A DNA stretch of 64,000 nucleotides. Origin: Sweltsa coloradensis (Eukaryota > Arthropoda > Insecta > Plecoptera > Chloroperlidae). The translations under genes were made by a program, and so were the position numbers. Of this stretch, positions 1-12,502 are shown one piece after another (position 1 is the stretch's first letter; every line of letters begins with the position of its first letter). The stretch lies in the NCBI GenBank assembly GCA_024449915.1, contig JAMZAV010001289.1:1-64000 (forward strand). Reading direction: 5' to 3'. The notes beneath the pieces are model-generated. The model ran no database searches, was not told the DNA's origin, and worked only from the letters and a program-made list of their open reading frames with translations.

Positions 1-3000
1 AAAAAAATTTTGGGGGGGAAAAAAAAGGCACGGGGGGGTTTTGGGGGGCGGACCCCCCCCAAACAATAGCCCGCAGGCGAAATTTTGAAAATCAGGTTTT
101 TAGAAGCTTTGGGGGTTTTTTTTAGAAAAAGTAGTGGGGAATCGATACCGAAATTATGAAATTTTTGGCAGTAGATACAGAAAGTAAAAAAAAAAATTGT
201 GTTCATCTTTTTACGTTACTTAAAGGGTTGATTAAAATAAAAACCACGTTTTAAAAATGAAGGCTATATTTTAATTGCAAAAATTATAATAAATGTGACT
301 GTTTTGACACTTTTTTCTTTTACATAAATGAATTGAAAGTTCTCCCCAGCTGCAATCAAGTGGAATAAAAAATAAAACATAAACACGTTCAATTTACATC
401 GACTAATAATATAAGCCTACAATCATAGAAACATTCTTGTTTTTTATTATTTTATTTCAAAAAAATCATACACATAATATCACTAACATAAAAAAATGAA
501 AACGGGCGTGATGATGCCCCAAAAAAAGGAAAATGCAAATTTCAATGCATTCTTGTACCCTAAAACATAACAAAAATTTTTTTTTTAAATAAAGAATACA
601 TTTTGACCTCCCGTGTTGGGGATCCCAAAGTTTCATCTAATTATCATTTGTCCCTTATTTCTTTTTTTGAAAAAAAAATTCAAAGCCTTTTTCCCAAAGA
701 AAAATTATTAATGATTAACGATTTTTTTTTACTTTTGTGACTTAATCTTACCGCCAAATTCAAAGCGACCGGCACCGAAACTTATGAAATACAAAAAAAA
801 AAAAAATAGAAAACATTTTTCCGCTCCGATCAGATCATTTATTTTTTAAAAATTTATTAAAAATTTTCAATTTTTTTTCGGTTTTCACGAATACTTTAAT
901 TTTATGTAAAAAACGCTATCGCCATTTAAAAATTTTTTTTTCCTGAAATCCAGGGGAGCAAGCGCCCCCCCTTTCCCCCCCCCCCCCGGGCGCCCTGACC
1001 GAAACCCTACCTATTACGGGTTTTTTAAATGTCAATCAATATAATTGGGTGCGTTTCTAGTTGTTTTTTAAATAATGACTTTTCTATCTGACGTTTGACA
1101 CACTTTAGAATCGAACTCAGGTTCCGGCCACTTGCCCTTTACAGATTTGACTTGACCTTCAGAGTAGACCCCCCCTGACTGAAAATTTTTAAATTTTCTA
1201 GATGCTGGGGCCGGCGGAGACCTGGGTATACTGGGTTGTCACAGTCGGGGCTTTTTTTAAGTCTGTTTTTAAAATATTGGGAATGTTGTGCGGTATCGGC
1301 GGTGTGCTTGCACACAATTTTTATTGCGTTTTTTTAATTATAGATTAACATGAACAAAAAAATGTTAAAATGACCCTGTTTCCTATTACAGTTTTTACAA
1401 GATTGACAACAGTTTCCCTAATTTTTTGTTTGTATGGCGGGAAGGGGGGTAGGCAGAGGAATGCACATAATCTAAAAATAAACGCTCAGGGGCATAGGCT
1501 ATAAAAACCTCCCTGAACCATGTGTTCTCTATCATAGTTCTACAGGTTGTTTGTTTTTCGTACTCTGACTGATCAGATCAGCCAGAGTAAGTTACGGCGT
1601 TTTTTTAAAAACTTCTTAGATCAAGTTGTGATGCGCTTCTTTTTTTACAAATAAATTATCTAGAGTTAGCGGAGTACGAATTTGTACCCGGGATGGGGTA
1701 GTAGAGTAGAGTAAGAAAAAAAAAGGCCCAAAAGCGGTAAAAGATCGAGCTAAAAAAATAATCTAGGCTAGCCCATTGCTAATATGGTAGGCGTCCAAGA
1801 ATTATCGCGCCACTTAAATTTTTAAAATTTTAAATTAAAAAAAAAAAAAAAAAAAAAATTAAAATTAAAATTAAAATAGGTTTTAAATTTTACCAAATTA
1901 TGTTCTTTTGCGTTTCTGGGTACGTCTCCGAAAGCTTGATCAGGTTATGCTTTTTACTCGGACTCTAAAATATCGGAGTAATCTCTTTACTTGGGGGTAA
2001 AACAAACAACAGACTAAAGTTCACATCTCGACTAGGAGCTATTTCCAAAGATGCTATGGGCCCAAAAAGGACAGGCCTTGGGTTTTTTATTGGTCGTCTG
2101 TTCAAAACTATCGGGGGGTCCCCAAAACAACCGTTACAGTTTTGCCCTGGGCCGACGGGGCCCTAAAAGAGAAAAAAAGGTTTACGGCGAGGGACACCAT
2201 GCGAGTGGAGGGCTCGGTCTGCCGCAGGCGTTGCAGGGGAGCAAAATAGGGGAAAAGGGGCTGGAAAACGTAGTGCACGGGGTATCCGTAGGTAGTGATG
2301 TGACTGGCGGTTCGACTAGCGCTTTTTTGCGTTTAGAAATTTACTTGCTTCCTTCTGATTTTTTTCCGCAGAAATTTAACACGGCGAGAACCATTTCCCC
2401 ACATACTAATCTTTGGTCTAAAATCTCTAGGTTAGGTCGTCGCAGCAGCGAATTAGAAGCCATTCTGGGGCTAACTTTTTGTAAAGCGTTTTGGCCGCCC
2501 GTGTATTTTTGAATCCCCTTTTAAAAAATTTTCTTTTTTTAAGATTTAAAAAGAAATGCCGAGTTGGCAGCAATTAATTTTACAGGACAATTGAGAAGAA
2601 TTTAGATTACGATCCCCTGTTTCATCAAAAAACGGGGCGAAATGGCTCCGTTTTAAAAGACGGGAAAAACGGGAAACCTGAAAACTTTTGATTTCAAGAC
2701 TGGGGGGTTTTAGTTTTTTTTTTAAAATACTTTGGCCTTACCCCCTGGGACATTTTATTATTGTCTAGGCTATTGACCAGGTTTTTTTAAAGTTTGGGTT
2801 TTTTGCCCCCCATCCAATTAAAGGGGTTTGGCCCTAGCCAGGTTTCCCAACCTTAAGTTTTTTGGGGTTTACGTCGTAAGCCTGGGCCCTTTAGGCCTTT
2901 GTGTGGGGGCCCTAGGCCTACCCCAAATTATTCAATGCCTACCTAGGCCCTAGGGATTGGATACAAAAAAAGGCCCTAGGCTGGGTTCTACCCCCTACCC

Positions 3001-6000
3001 CAAACCCCAAATTAGGCCCGATCTTAGTAAAAACGAAAAGGGGGGGGGGGGGGCCTAGACCCAGGCAAGTAATTTTGTAATGGGCCTTATTTGTTTCCCC
3101 CAAAAACAGTCCTGGGCCCTAGGGGCCCCTATGTCTGGGGGACTAAGCCTGGGCCCCTTAGGCCTAGGCCTGGCTTAGTCCCCCAAAGGAAAAGGGCCTG
3201 GGCCTGGGCTTAGGCTTGGCCCTACATAGATAGACTACTACTACTGGGCCCTAGTACTAGAATACTAGATTCCCTATGTTTTCCCTTTTGTTAGGCTTTT
3301 TATAGGCCGGGCCCTTTATTTTTTTTTGGCCGATTTGGCGTGGGCCTGGGCCTAGCTGAATGTCACAAAAGGGGAAACACCTTAAGACGGAGTGTAGACA
3401 AAATATTTGGACAAAAAAATTTGCTGTGTACATAAATCTTTCTTTGGGGAGAGCCTCCCCTTTTCCCCATTTTTGGCAAAAACCCTTTTTGGGTTTAAAA
3501 ATTCCTTTGTAATTTATTTTTTGAAATAAAAACTTTTAAGGTTTTTGGTTTTTGTGGTATTTTTTTTTTTTTTTAAAAATCTAGTATTTTTTTGTTTTGG
3601 AGAAATTTTGTGACAAAATGAATGCCGATTTTTTTTGGGACCCCCCCCCCCCTAACCGTCCCGCCAACCAAATTTTTTTCCGGTTTTACTTTGTACCTTT
3701 AAATGGTATGGGCGGGAAAAAGGCAAAACCCTATGCTATGCTTTTTTCATTTCTTTTATTATTTTCAGATGGGCCTGCGCCTGGAGTTTCTGAAAACGTC
3801 TGAAACCTTCAACCCTAAACCAAAATTTTTCAAGATGAAGAAAACAGATAGGCCTAGGAAATGCCCCGGTTTACGTTCTAGCTTTTTGGCACTAGGGATC
3901 TATAATGTTTTTATTAGAAACATGGGTCAACTTTCCATTTTTTGGGGAAAGAAATAATGGGCCCCCGGGGATATTTCCTTGTCTGAGCGGGTAGGGGGTT
4001 GAATTTGTCCAGCAAAAAGTTAAAAAACTTTTTTCCATAAGTTGGCCCCAAAAAAATTTGCTTGCCTTCCACCTTGTTTAGTGGGTGTTGTACGTGTAAA
4101 ACGCAAAAACCGTTTTTCCCCCTTTTTTTGTTGAAGGGTCCCACCCCGCTAACGGATTTCCCTCAAAAACCCAAAATCTTTTGGTTCATGGGCCCTAAAC
4201 CCCCATGGGGGCAAGTGGGTTTTAAGAAAAAGAAAATGCTCCTGTAGGCCCTACAAAAAATTTTTTAAATAAAAATAGAAACAATTTATGCACAACAAAC
4301 TATTATGTCTTTCATGTCACATTGACCCTGGTTCTAGGTGTAGGGCCTTTTTGTCCATTTTTTTAATTAATGTGCAGGCCCGGGTAGGCCATGGCCCAAA
4401 ACAGCAAGAGTTACCTAAAATATAAAAATGGGCCTAACCTTTCATTTTTTAAAACCCTTTGTTATGGGGTTTCTCTCTCCAGTTTGGGAAAGGGAGGCCG
4501 GGGCCCCCCCAACTCTGGGGCAGTGGTTTCCCAACGGGATCGTACCCCAACGGGCCCCCCAGGTGCAAAAAACTTCCCCTTTGCAGATCTATCAAACTTT
4601 AAACTATTTAAAGCCACAAGGGGGGTCCCCCCCCCTCATCCTCCATCATCACAACAACACTGCCTCACTTCCAACGGGTCAAAAAAACTTAATGCCCTCA
4701 GTGTCCGGCAGAATATGAAAGGCCTCACCTCAAACAAACCGGGAAAACCCCGCATGCACTAGCCCCCCCCCCCCCCCCCCCCCCCGTAAAAGTTTTTAAA
4801 CCCGGTGGCCCAGCATACTGTTAAAACATTAACCTGTTTTTTAAAAGACATTTCATTACCATAATCATAAAGGGGGCCTTCCCGATAAATCAAGCGGTTA
4901 AAAACTCAACCTGGGAACTGCCCCTCACACCACCAGGCCCCGCCAGTTTCCCAAAACCTGCCCAAACACACAGCAAGCGTCCCTCTGCTTTAACCTGGAT
5001 GTCCCCGAAAATTTTGATCCTTTTTACTTTTTTGTCAGAAAAGGGAATATTTTATTTAAAATTTTTTTTGTACCAACAGTACAGTAAAGCAGCGGGTAAA
5101 AAACTGAAAAAAATTGGGTAAAAAATTCCCAAAAAAGGGTTTTATAAAATATGAGGGGAAATTTGAACAACGCCCCTTCAGAATAAAAATTTCCCTTTCC
5201 CCTTTTTAACCCCCTGCCCCAAAGGAGCGAAAAATTTTCCAAATTTTTTGCCCACTAGGCCCCTAAAATTTTGGCAGGTTTGCACATGGCCAAAGTTGTT
5301 CCCGTAAAAAAAGTTTGGTTTTTTTCCCTTAGGGTATTTAGAAGTACTCTTTTAGTGTTTAAATAATTTTTTTTTGGGGTCATTTGGGGAATGGTTTTTT
5401 TGCATTTTTTTCATCTTCCAAAAAATCCCCAGGGGGACAATTCGGCCACTTTAGGATTTTGTTGGGAAGGATATGTAATTTTCTATCTGACAACTTTTCC
5501 ACTTTTAAACACATTTTTCCCTACATAGGCCTAAGTTGGAAAAGTGGGCCCTACTACCCAAGCTTTGACTTTTCTCTTATATAAAACATGTATTCCCAGT
5601 TCAAAAAAGGGGAAGGGGTAATAAAAAATTTTTACTCTGATGGAAAACCCGCACTACCCCTTCCTAAAAATTAACCATTTTAAAATTTACAATTTTTTGG
5701 GGTTGAAAATATTGGTTAAAAAGTATTCCAGAAAAACCCTTTTCCCCTTTCCGCATTGAAGCTTGGTTTGACAGTGCATTTAAATTTTCCTTATTTGGGC
5801 TTATGTTTAAAAGTTTGCATTTATTGTACGAAATACTATTAGGATGTTTTTTTCTTTTACATCACAAAAAAAAACTGTTACTTAAATAAAAATTTTAGCC
5901 CTGAAAAATTGCCATCACCATCTCATTTAAAGTTGGGGTAGGTTTCATGGCAAGGCCTACTTTAAAAACAATATTTTTTTAAAATTTGGGAAATTTATAA

Positions 6001-6649
6001 AATCAATTTACAGACATCCAATAACCAAAAGGCCTAATCACAAAAATAAATTTTGTAGGCCCCACAAAATTTTTAAGAATTATGTTGGAAAAAGCATGTT
6101 TTTTTGATTTAAAGGGTTTAGCCTGATGATTTTTGGGAATGTTTTTGAGTATTTTCAAAATAAAGATGTATTTTTTTGTTTCAAAAAACAAATTTTCAAA
6201 GTATTTTTTATTTGAAAATACTGGTTTTGAAGTATTTTGTAAAAACAAAAATTTTTAAAAAACATCTCTGGGTTTTACCTATATTAGTATTTCAAAGAGA
6301 ATAAAGAATTATCTAATTATTAATTTGTTTTAGGCTAAATATTTGTATGTCCTAGTCTACATTTCTGAGGCCCATCCCTTTTTTTTAGGCCAAAAAGTTT
6401 TAAATTTTTCATACGGCCTTTAACCCTTTTTAAGGCATTTTAATTTTTTTTGTTATGTTTTTCATTAGCCAGCGGTTTTTGCCGATTCCCCACAAATAAC
6501 CCAAAATTAAGCAACCTTTTTGGGGTGGTCACGGGAAAGTGGGTGAATGCTCTGCCCCGAAAAAAGCGTATACCAAATGGCTTTGAAACAAAAGGGGGGG
6601 GTTTTAGGGGGCTATTTTTAACCCGCTTTGTTTTCCTCGAGTCTGCCGG

Positions 6650-7155
6650 CGGTCCAGGTTAGTGGGGAAAAACCTATAGGGTGTAAAAGGGTTTCACCAT
6701 CCTTTTGGATGGGGGGTAAAGATGTTTTTCCCCCCTTGGGGGTTGTCGAAAGGAGTAGGCTATGTGCCGGTACCCGGGGTTTACCCTCTACCCCCTTTTA
6801 TTTATACTTCATCCTCATCTACACCACTCATTGGAAATAGGGCCAATCAAATAAATTTTTAAAAAGAAATTTATTTTAAAAAAGGTCCTTTAAATTTTCA
6901 GTTGCAGTTAGGGGGAAAACCTTTCATGATTCAAAAGGTTTCACCATCCTTTCGGATGGGGGGTAAAAATTTTGTCCCCTTGGTACTTTTCGAAAAGGGG
7001 TTTGGGGTATGTGCCCCGGGACCGTGTCTACCCCTACCCTTATATTTATACTTCATCCCCCATCTATAAAAACTCAAACGGCACTAGGGCCCATCAAATC
7101 AATTTTAATTATGTATTATAAATTTAAAAAAGGTTTCCCGTTCCCCTTTTCAGTT
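6650..7155 (+). repeat. Tandem duplication of a ~250-bp unit
   Basis: Two adjacent units share the order 'ggtttcaccatccttt-ggatggggggtaaa', then 'gtatgtgcc', a 'tctaccc' block, 'atttatacttcatcc' and a final 'catcaaat-aat' block. They start near 6650 and 6905. The copies differ mainly by homopolymer indels. Nothing coding is visible. Confidence 0.75.
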
Positions 7156-8047
7156 TTCCCGGATACAAACCAAAACACAAACCCTTGTCAAAAATCTTTT
7201 TCAAATTTTTTCAGTTTGGCCCACTGTATTATCATTGGTATTAAAATTATGCAGCAATAAAAATAGGCTTTTCCCAAACCTGCACTTTACCATCCCTTTT
7301 TTTTGTTTGGGTACTTTTGGGTGAACCCTAATTTTTTTTTGGATTCTTTGGGTACATAACCCTGCCTACCATAATCTTAAGGGGAAAGGAAATTTTTTGC
7401 CAAAAAAAGGGGGGGGGGGAGGGGGGGGGGGGGGGGGGAAGGGGGAAACAATTTTTTCCTATTATTCAAAATCAAAAAAGTCCTGTTCCGAAATAAAAAT
7501 TATCAGGGAAAAAATAGTGTGCCTTTCTTTTTAAGTAGGGCCCGTTGAGTAAACATTTTAAAATTTAAAACCTTTTGGGAGAGCCCCTTTTAAAAATAAA
7601 AGCAATTAAAAAACCCACTTCCCAAATTAATCCTTAAACCTATTTTATCACTGTTCTTTGGGGCCCCGGCATTTTTGGGAAAAAATCCGAAACCCGGGCT
7701 TTTAGAAATAAAATTTTTAAAAACATAAGAAAAACGCTCATTTGGGTATCCCCCATCACCTAAAAAATAGGGGGTTTGGGAAAAAAAATTTTTTTTTATT
7801 TAATTAATTTTCAACAAATTACTAGCTTATTATTAAAGGGGTTTAATTTTTTTTATTCGGGAAAAAATTTTAAGCGTTCTTTTCTGGCCCCCTATATCGT
7901 TATTTATGTGATCAAGTTTTGGGCGCGCTAAGTAAAATTTTTCCTTTGATTTTTTTAAAAAATTCCCCCTATTTCTCGTTTTTAGGCCCCCAAAAAGGCC
8001 GCTATACTTGTGGAACGGGTTGCGAAAGACCTAAAACCCAGTGGGGC

Positions 8048-8655
8048 CCCACGAGCGAGTTTAGACCCACCTCCGCCCGGTGGCGGAGATGTATGACCTT
8101 GACCTGGGGGAGGCTCGTCTAAATCGCCCTGTGGGGACGAAGAGAGTTTTTGGACGATCCTCCCCTAGGGGGAAAATCCCGCCCAAACCCTTTTGGGTTT
8201 TTTGGGAGTCAAAAGCCAGGTTTTTTCGGTTTTTTCACACGAACCTTTCGGTCCCACACCACTGGGACTAAAGCCCCTTTTCCCCCCAATTTTGCGCACG
8301 GAATTTTCCCCCGGGAAAAAAAAGATTGCCCTTCCCCAAAGAAATTAGGAAAAAAAAAAAGGGATTTTACCTGCATTTTTCCCCCTTAAAATTGGATATC
8401 TGTTTTATTGTTGAATTTAAAAATTATTTAAATAATAATTTCAAAATGGACAATATAGACTAGATTTTGGGCTACTTTAGCAATTGTGGGTTTTGGGTAG
8501 GGTTTCACTAGGGATTGGGGGATTTGGGGCCTGCGCGAACTTTGGAAAAATTTCTCAAAAAAACGAAAATTGAAGTTGGTTTAACTTTTACGCCACGCAC
8601 CTTAGATCTCCGCCACCTGGCGGGGGGCTCGTCTAACTCGCTCGTGTGGTAAATA
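8048..8655. repeat. Imperfect inverted repeat
   Basis: The segment at 8048-8090 (cacgagcgagtttagac, then cgcccggtggcggagat) is matched by its reverse complement at about 8605-8655 (atctccgccacctggcg, then gtctaactcgctcgtg). About 500 bp separates the arms. It is probably a degraded fold-back or TIR element. Confidence 0.55.
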
Positions 8656-9111
8656 GGAGTTAACGAAACCCCCCGCTAGGCCCGGGGATTTCCCGCAGAC
8701 CCTTGGGAATTGGATGTGAACAGTCTTAGGGGAAATTCCAAAAGTGGGGGGAAATTGTTAATTTTCTATAAAATTTTGTGCGTAAGTGATTTTGAATGGG
8801 CTTTTTCACTAGTGAAACCCTGGTTTGGTAGGTAGGCCAATGACCCTACTAAGCTTCCCTAGCAAATGTTTATTTTGGGGGTAGGCTCACAAAAACTGAA
8901 AAACGTTTTGGGTTTAAGGTGACAGTGTAAAGGGGAAAAAATTATACTTTGGGTGGGTTTTTACCTTTTATTTTTTTTATTTTTTTATTTAAGTCCCATC
9001 CCAATTAGTTTTTTAAAAAACTGATTTACATAGGAAGGGATTTTACAAAACAATGCGTTAAAAAAAACAACAATTTTGGTAACAAATAAAAAAAGGGTAT
9101 TATAAAATAAA

Positions 9112-9709
9112 TAGGAAAACGCTTAAGGGCCCCCCGCGTTGTTTTATGAGGGAAAATTGGGGCATTGGGGCGCCCCTGTAGCGGATTTTTTGTGGGTTTT
9201 GTGAAAAAAACATTTCTAAGTTGAATATTTTTTTTTAAAAATTTAAAAAAAAAATAAACTTTTTATTATTTTATTTTAAATTAAAACGTTATTTCAAAAA
9301 AGGAAAAAAAACGTAAAAAATTTCGATTTTCTGAAGAAATTATTATTTGATTGCGCTCAAATTTCACACGAATATCTAAATTCATAAAATTATGGTTCTG
9401 TGAAAAAATAATTAAAATCGGATAAAGCATGTAGGTGTTATAAGTCGAAGAAATTTTTAAAAAATCGAAAAAAAAAGTAAAATTGCGATTTTCATGAGAA
9501 ATAATTTTTCGATTGCGCTCAAAAACGTGGCAGTTCTAAGTTCAGAGATTTCGAAGGTCTCCAGAAAATTTCATCGCAATTGGAGTATCGGTTTAGCCGG
9601 AATCGTGTTAACTAACAGCCAAAAATACAAAAAAGAAAGAAAAAAAAAAAACATTCCGAATTTTTTTCTCCAGTGTAGTGAAATGGAATCTTCGCTTCGC
9701 TCATCCAAT
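9112..9709 (-). mobile_element. HINE-like element copy 1, family A (decayed 3' end)
   Basis: The element reads on the minus strand. Its 5' end (TTGGATGAGCGAAGCGAAG) sits at 9709 and a decayed 3' end lies at about 9112. It shares with the other A copies the internal order: cactacactggag, a T-rich stretch, 'aaaccgatactcc-attg-gatgaaatttt', 'tcgaaatctctgaactta', and several relics of 'ttctgtgaaaaaatcatt'. The 3' portion lies in the noisy region and carries many indels. Confidence 0.7.
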
Positions 9710-9992
9710 TAATGAATTAAATATTAAAAAGTGATGGAAGTAAAAAAAGAAAAGAAAATGAAAAAGAAGAAAAAGAAAAAACGTTGAAAAAGAAATGATT
9801 TATTAGACGATCCCACTCAAACGAATATGAGGTTTGCCAAAATCAGGAACAGCAAATCAGGGAGTAATGGAATAATCAAACTTTCGCGGAAGAAACCACC
9901 GAACGCGAATCTTCATTCTTGTGTTCAAATCTTGATAACAATAGTACAAAAGATCTTGACTCTTTTATATGATTATATCAGATAAATAATTA

Positions 9993-10627
9993 TTGGATGA
10001 GCGAAGCGAGCTAAGCGAAGATTCCATTTCACTACACTGGAGAAAAAAATCCAGAATGTTTTTTTTTTTTCTTTTTTTTCTTTTTTGTATTTTTGGCTGG
10101 TTGTTAACACGATTTCGGCTTAACCGATACTCCGATTGCGATGAAATTTTGTGGAGGCCTTCGAAATCTCTGAACTAAGAACTGCCACGTTTTTGAGATT
10201 AATCAAAAAATTATTTCTCATGAAAATCGCAATTTTACGATTTTTTCGATTTTAAAAAAATTTCTTCGACTTATAACATCTACATGCTTTATTTGATTGT
10301 AAGGATTTTTTCACAGAACCTAATTTTATGAATTGATATATTCGTGTGAAATTTGAGCGCAATCAAAAAATTCTGTCTCATAATAATTGCAATTTTGAGA
10401 TTTATTTTTATTTTTTTAATTTATTCTACTTATAACACCTATGCTTTATCCGATTGTAATGATTTTTTCACAGAACCTTAATTTTATGAATTAGTATATT
10501 CTTGTGAAATTTGAGCGTAATCGAAAAAATATTTGTTATAAAAATCGCAATTTTACGCTTTTTTCGTTTTTAAACAATTACGCTCATCCAACAACGCGCC
10601 TGAAAAAGCGTTTGCGAAGCTTCCTAG
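9993..10627 (+). mobile_element. HINE-like element copy 2, family A (complete)
   Basis: A complete 635-bp copy. It begins TTGGATGAGCGAAGCGAG and ends with CGCTCATCCAACAACGCG, a short hairpin (AACGC...GCGTT) and CTTCCTAG followed by T. The 5' terminal sequence TTGGATGAGCG is the exact reverse complement of the internal 3' segment CGCTCATCCAA, which lies just before the 3' hairpin. That asymmetric layout is known for Helentron-related non-autonomous elements. There is no coding capacity: open frames here merely repeat in every copy. Confidence 0.75.
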
Positions 10628-11135
10628 TTTACAACTGTTCAAGTCAAAAACTGATCACAGCAATGATACAGGACACCTAACTCAAGTTGCAAGCTCCACC
10701 AGTGGGCGGCAACCAGACAATCTAGGCAGAAAAATATCATTGTAAATACATTGATTATATCGTAATCAAAGCAATTATGAACAAACGAAGAGAACAGCAA
10801 AATCAAAATAAGAACTGATTAAATTAACATTACACAAACACACAGCCAATGACCCACAAATAAAATAGTATAAATCAATTCTTCTTTGCTCTTTGATTCA
10901 TATCATTGCTTCAATTTTACTTTTCAATTTGTACAATATTCCTAGTTCAGTAAACTTGTTTCTAATATCATAAGAAATTGAATTCCAAAATGATATCAAT
11001 CTAGGAACTTTCAAAGAGTACATTAGAAATATAGAATTTCTATCACGATCAACAATTTGAAAAATATAGGGTAGAATACCTAAACATATACCTTTCAATA
11101 CTTTGTATGTAGTTACCAGCACGCTATACTTCATT
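10628..11135. other. Non-coding spacer, no recognisable feature
   Basis: AT-rich sequence after element copy 2. A minus-strand open frame at 10898-11134 has no recognisable domain. I see no RNA gene or repeat structure here. Confidence 0.5.
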
Positions 11136-11262
11136 AAAATAAATAGATAGATAAATTGTATTAATTAGAGTCTACCCACTCAGTTATATAACTGATTTTC
11201 AATGAGGGATAGTTAATCAAAGCGACCAAGCCAACCCTGTAGGCCCCGACGCAATCGACGAG
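11136..11262 (-). repeat. SINE-like repeat with (ATTT)n tail, copy 1
   Basis: Reverse-oriented copy of a short repeat with core AGTTATATAACTGAGTGGG, then TAGACTCTAA, then an ATTT/ATCT-type microsatellite tail. Upstream it shares 'cagggttggcttggtcgcttt' with the copy near 22290. Three more copies lie at 22271, 32801 and 42110. A simple-repeat 3' tail suggests retroposition. Confidence 0.65.
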
Positions 11263-11297
11263 TGAGCGATAACCAACCAAAGATTTATATTTTTAAT

Positions 11298-12073
11298 TAG
11301 ACGAGGGAGCGTAGCAACTGAGGATTTTCCATTAAAAAAATATGGCTCTTCCGTGACTCTGTGTGTCTGTACGTCGAAAATCAGCCGAATCGCTGAACAG
11401 ATTGCGCTGAAATTTTAAACAGACATCCGGTACAAGTTTACTGAGAACTGCTAACAAAATCAGCTAGATCCATTGCGATTTAAACCTACAAGAAATAATA
11501 AATTGAAAAATAGGCTTCCAATGTTTAGAATTATTTAACGACAATGGTTTTGATTCTGAAAAAATATTTATTGTTTGTTATTTACCTGGCCGTGAAATGC
11601 CGTGCCCAAAATTTATCAAATCTTGCACGCTCAAGGTACCCCCAAATTCCGTTCCGAGATTGAGTAAACCTTGCAATCTTTACACGTATTTCGTACTGGC
11701 TATGTTTTCCATAGTATTGTCACAGATGATGGACCACACTTCGTTATATGCATTTCAAAACATGTTTAATAATTTTTAAACTATAGGGAAACGCCAAAGT
11801 CGTTGTTAAACGAGTGAGTGAGCAATGTGCTGAGCACCCAGTAACATTTTACTTTTCTTCCCCCCACCTTAGGCCTCCCTAGCCTATCATAGGCTAGAGT
11901 GGCGCAATATGGCCTTACAGTTGACGCGCCCTTATACGAACTAAATTTAAAAACCCTTTTTTTATACCAATAGAATTATCAAACTTAAATGCAAATGTTC
12001 CCGGGTAACCCCTACTCAACAATCAACACATGAGTCGCTCACTCGTCTAACAACGACTTTGACGTTTCTCTAG
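11298..12073 (+). mobile_element. HINE-like element, family C
   Basis: The 5' end TTAGACGAGGGAGCGTAGC at about 11299 is mirrored by CGCTCACTCGTCTAA at about 12034. That is followed by the hairpin AACG-ACTTTGA-CGTT and the terminus TTCTCTAG|T. The architecture is the same as the TTGGATGAGCG families but with different sequence. A second, reverse-oriented family-C 3' end lies inside at 11782-11826, so 11782-12073 also reads as a structure with roughly 40-bp inverted termini. The block 11357-11555 is about 95% identical by eye to 28326-28510. Confidence 0.6.
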
Positions 12074-12262
12074 TAGGAAATATAGCAATCAGTGGTATGG
12101 ACAGTGCGAACACCCGCGGATCTACGCCAGAATCAACAAAGCCGATTCAGGAAAACTCTGAATTTAAATTTATTATGTGCTTCGTTGCTAGGACGGCTCC
12201 AGTCACCGTTTACAAACTCCTAAGACAAGAACTGATGTACTTAAGTCCAAATCAGAAGTTCT

Positions 12263-12334
12263 GACTTTCGCGGGAATCGAACCCTGGACTTTCTGCATTG
12301 GAAGCAGATACGTTAACCACAAGACCAACGATCC
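12263..12334 (-). pseudogene. tRNA-like sequence (CCA anticodon), probably a SINE head or tRNA pseudogene
   Basis: The minus-strand 72-mer starts GGATCGTTGGTC. It has a D-arm-like TGGTCTTGTGGTTAACG, a perfect 5-bp anticodon stem (TCTGC/GCAGA) with loop TTCCAAT (anticodon CCA, Trp), and a B-box GGTTCGATTCC. The acceptor stem pairs badly and the T stem only partly, so it is not a functional tRNA. A tRNA-derived SINE promoter is the likeliest explanation. Confidence 0.5.
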
Positions 12335-12502
12335 ACACAAGACCAAGCCACACATTCATTCCTCAATCGTGAAGCAATCAGATTGTAAATCTTGGCTCAT
12401 AGGAATTAAATCAAACAGACATGGTCAATTCTCTTCTGAAGTACAACATATTCAGTAGAAGGTCTAAAATTTATATTAATACCTCTTACGCTAGTGACAT
12501 TA

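Larger units (their letters stand above)
1..9110. other. Low-quality, homopolymer-rich sequence without supportable genes
   Basis: The stretch is full of inflated mononucleotide runs, for example A at about 1837-1858, G at 3041-3054, C at 4764-4786 and G at 7408-7440, which also break repeats recognisable elsewhere. Regions around 2880-3400 are dense in the GGCCTAGG/TAGGCC motif. Open frames here (for instance 2051-2512) have no recognisable domain and biased composition. I see only repeat remnants, listed separately. Confidence 0.75.

Noticed and set aside
2051..2512. 153-codon open frame in the left end
   Set aside because: No recognisable domain, biased composition, located in homopolymer-rich low-quality sequence.
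12263..12334. Functional tRNA-Trp(CCA)
   Set aside because: The anticodon arm is good, but the acceptor and T stems pair poorly.
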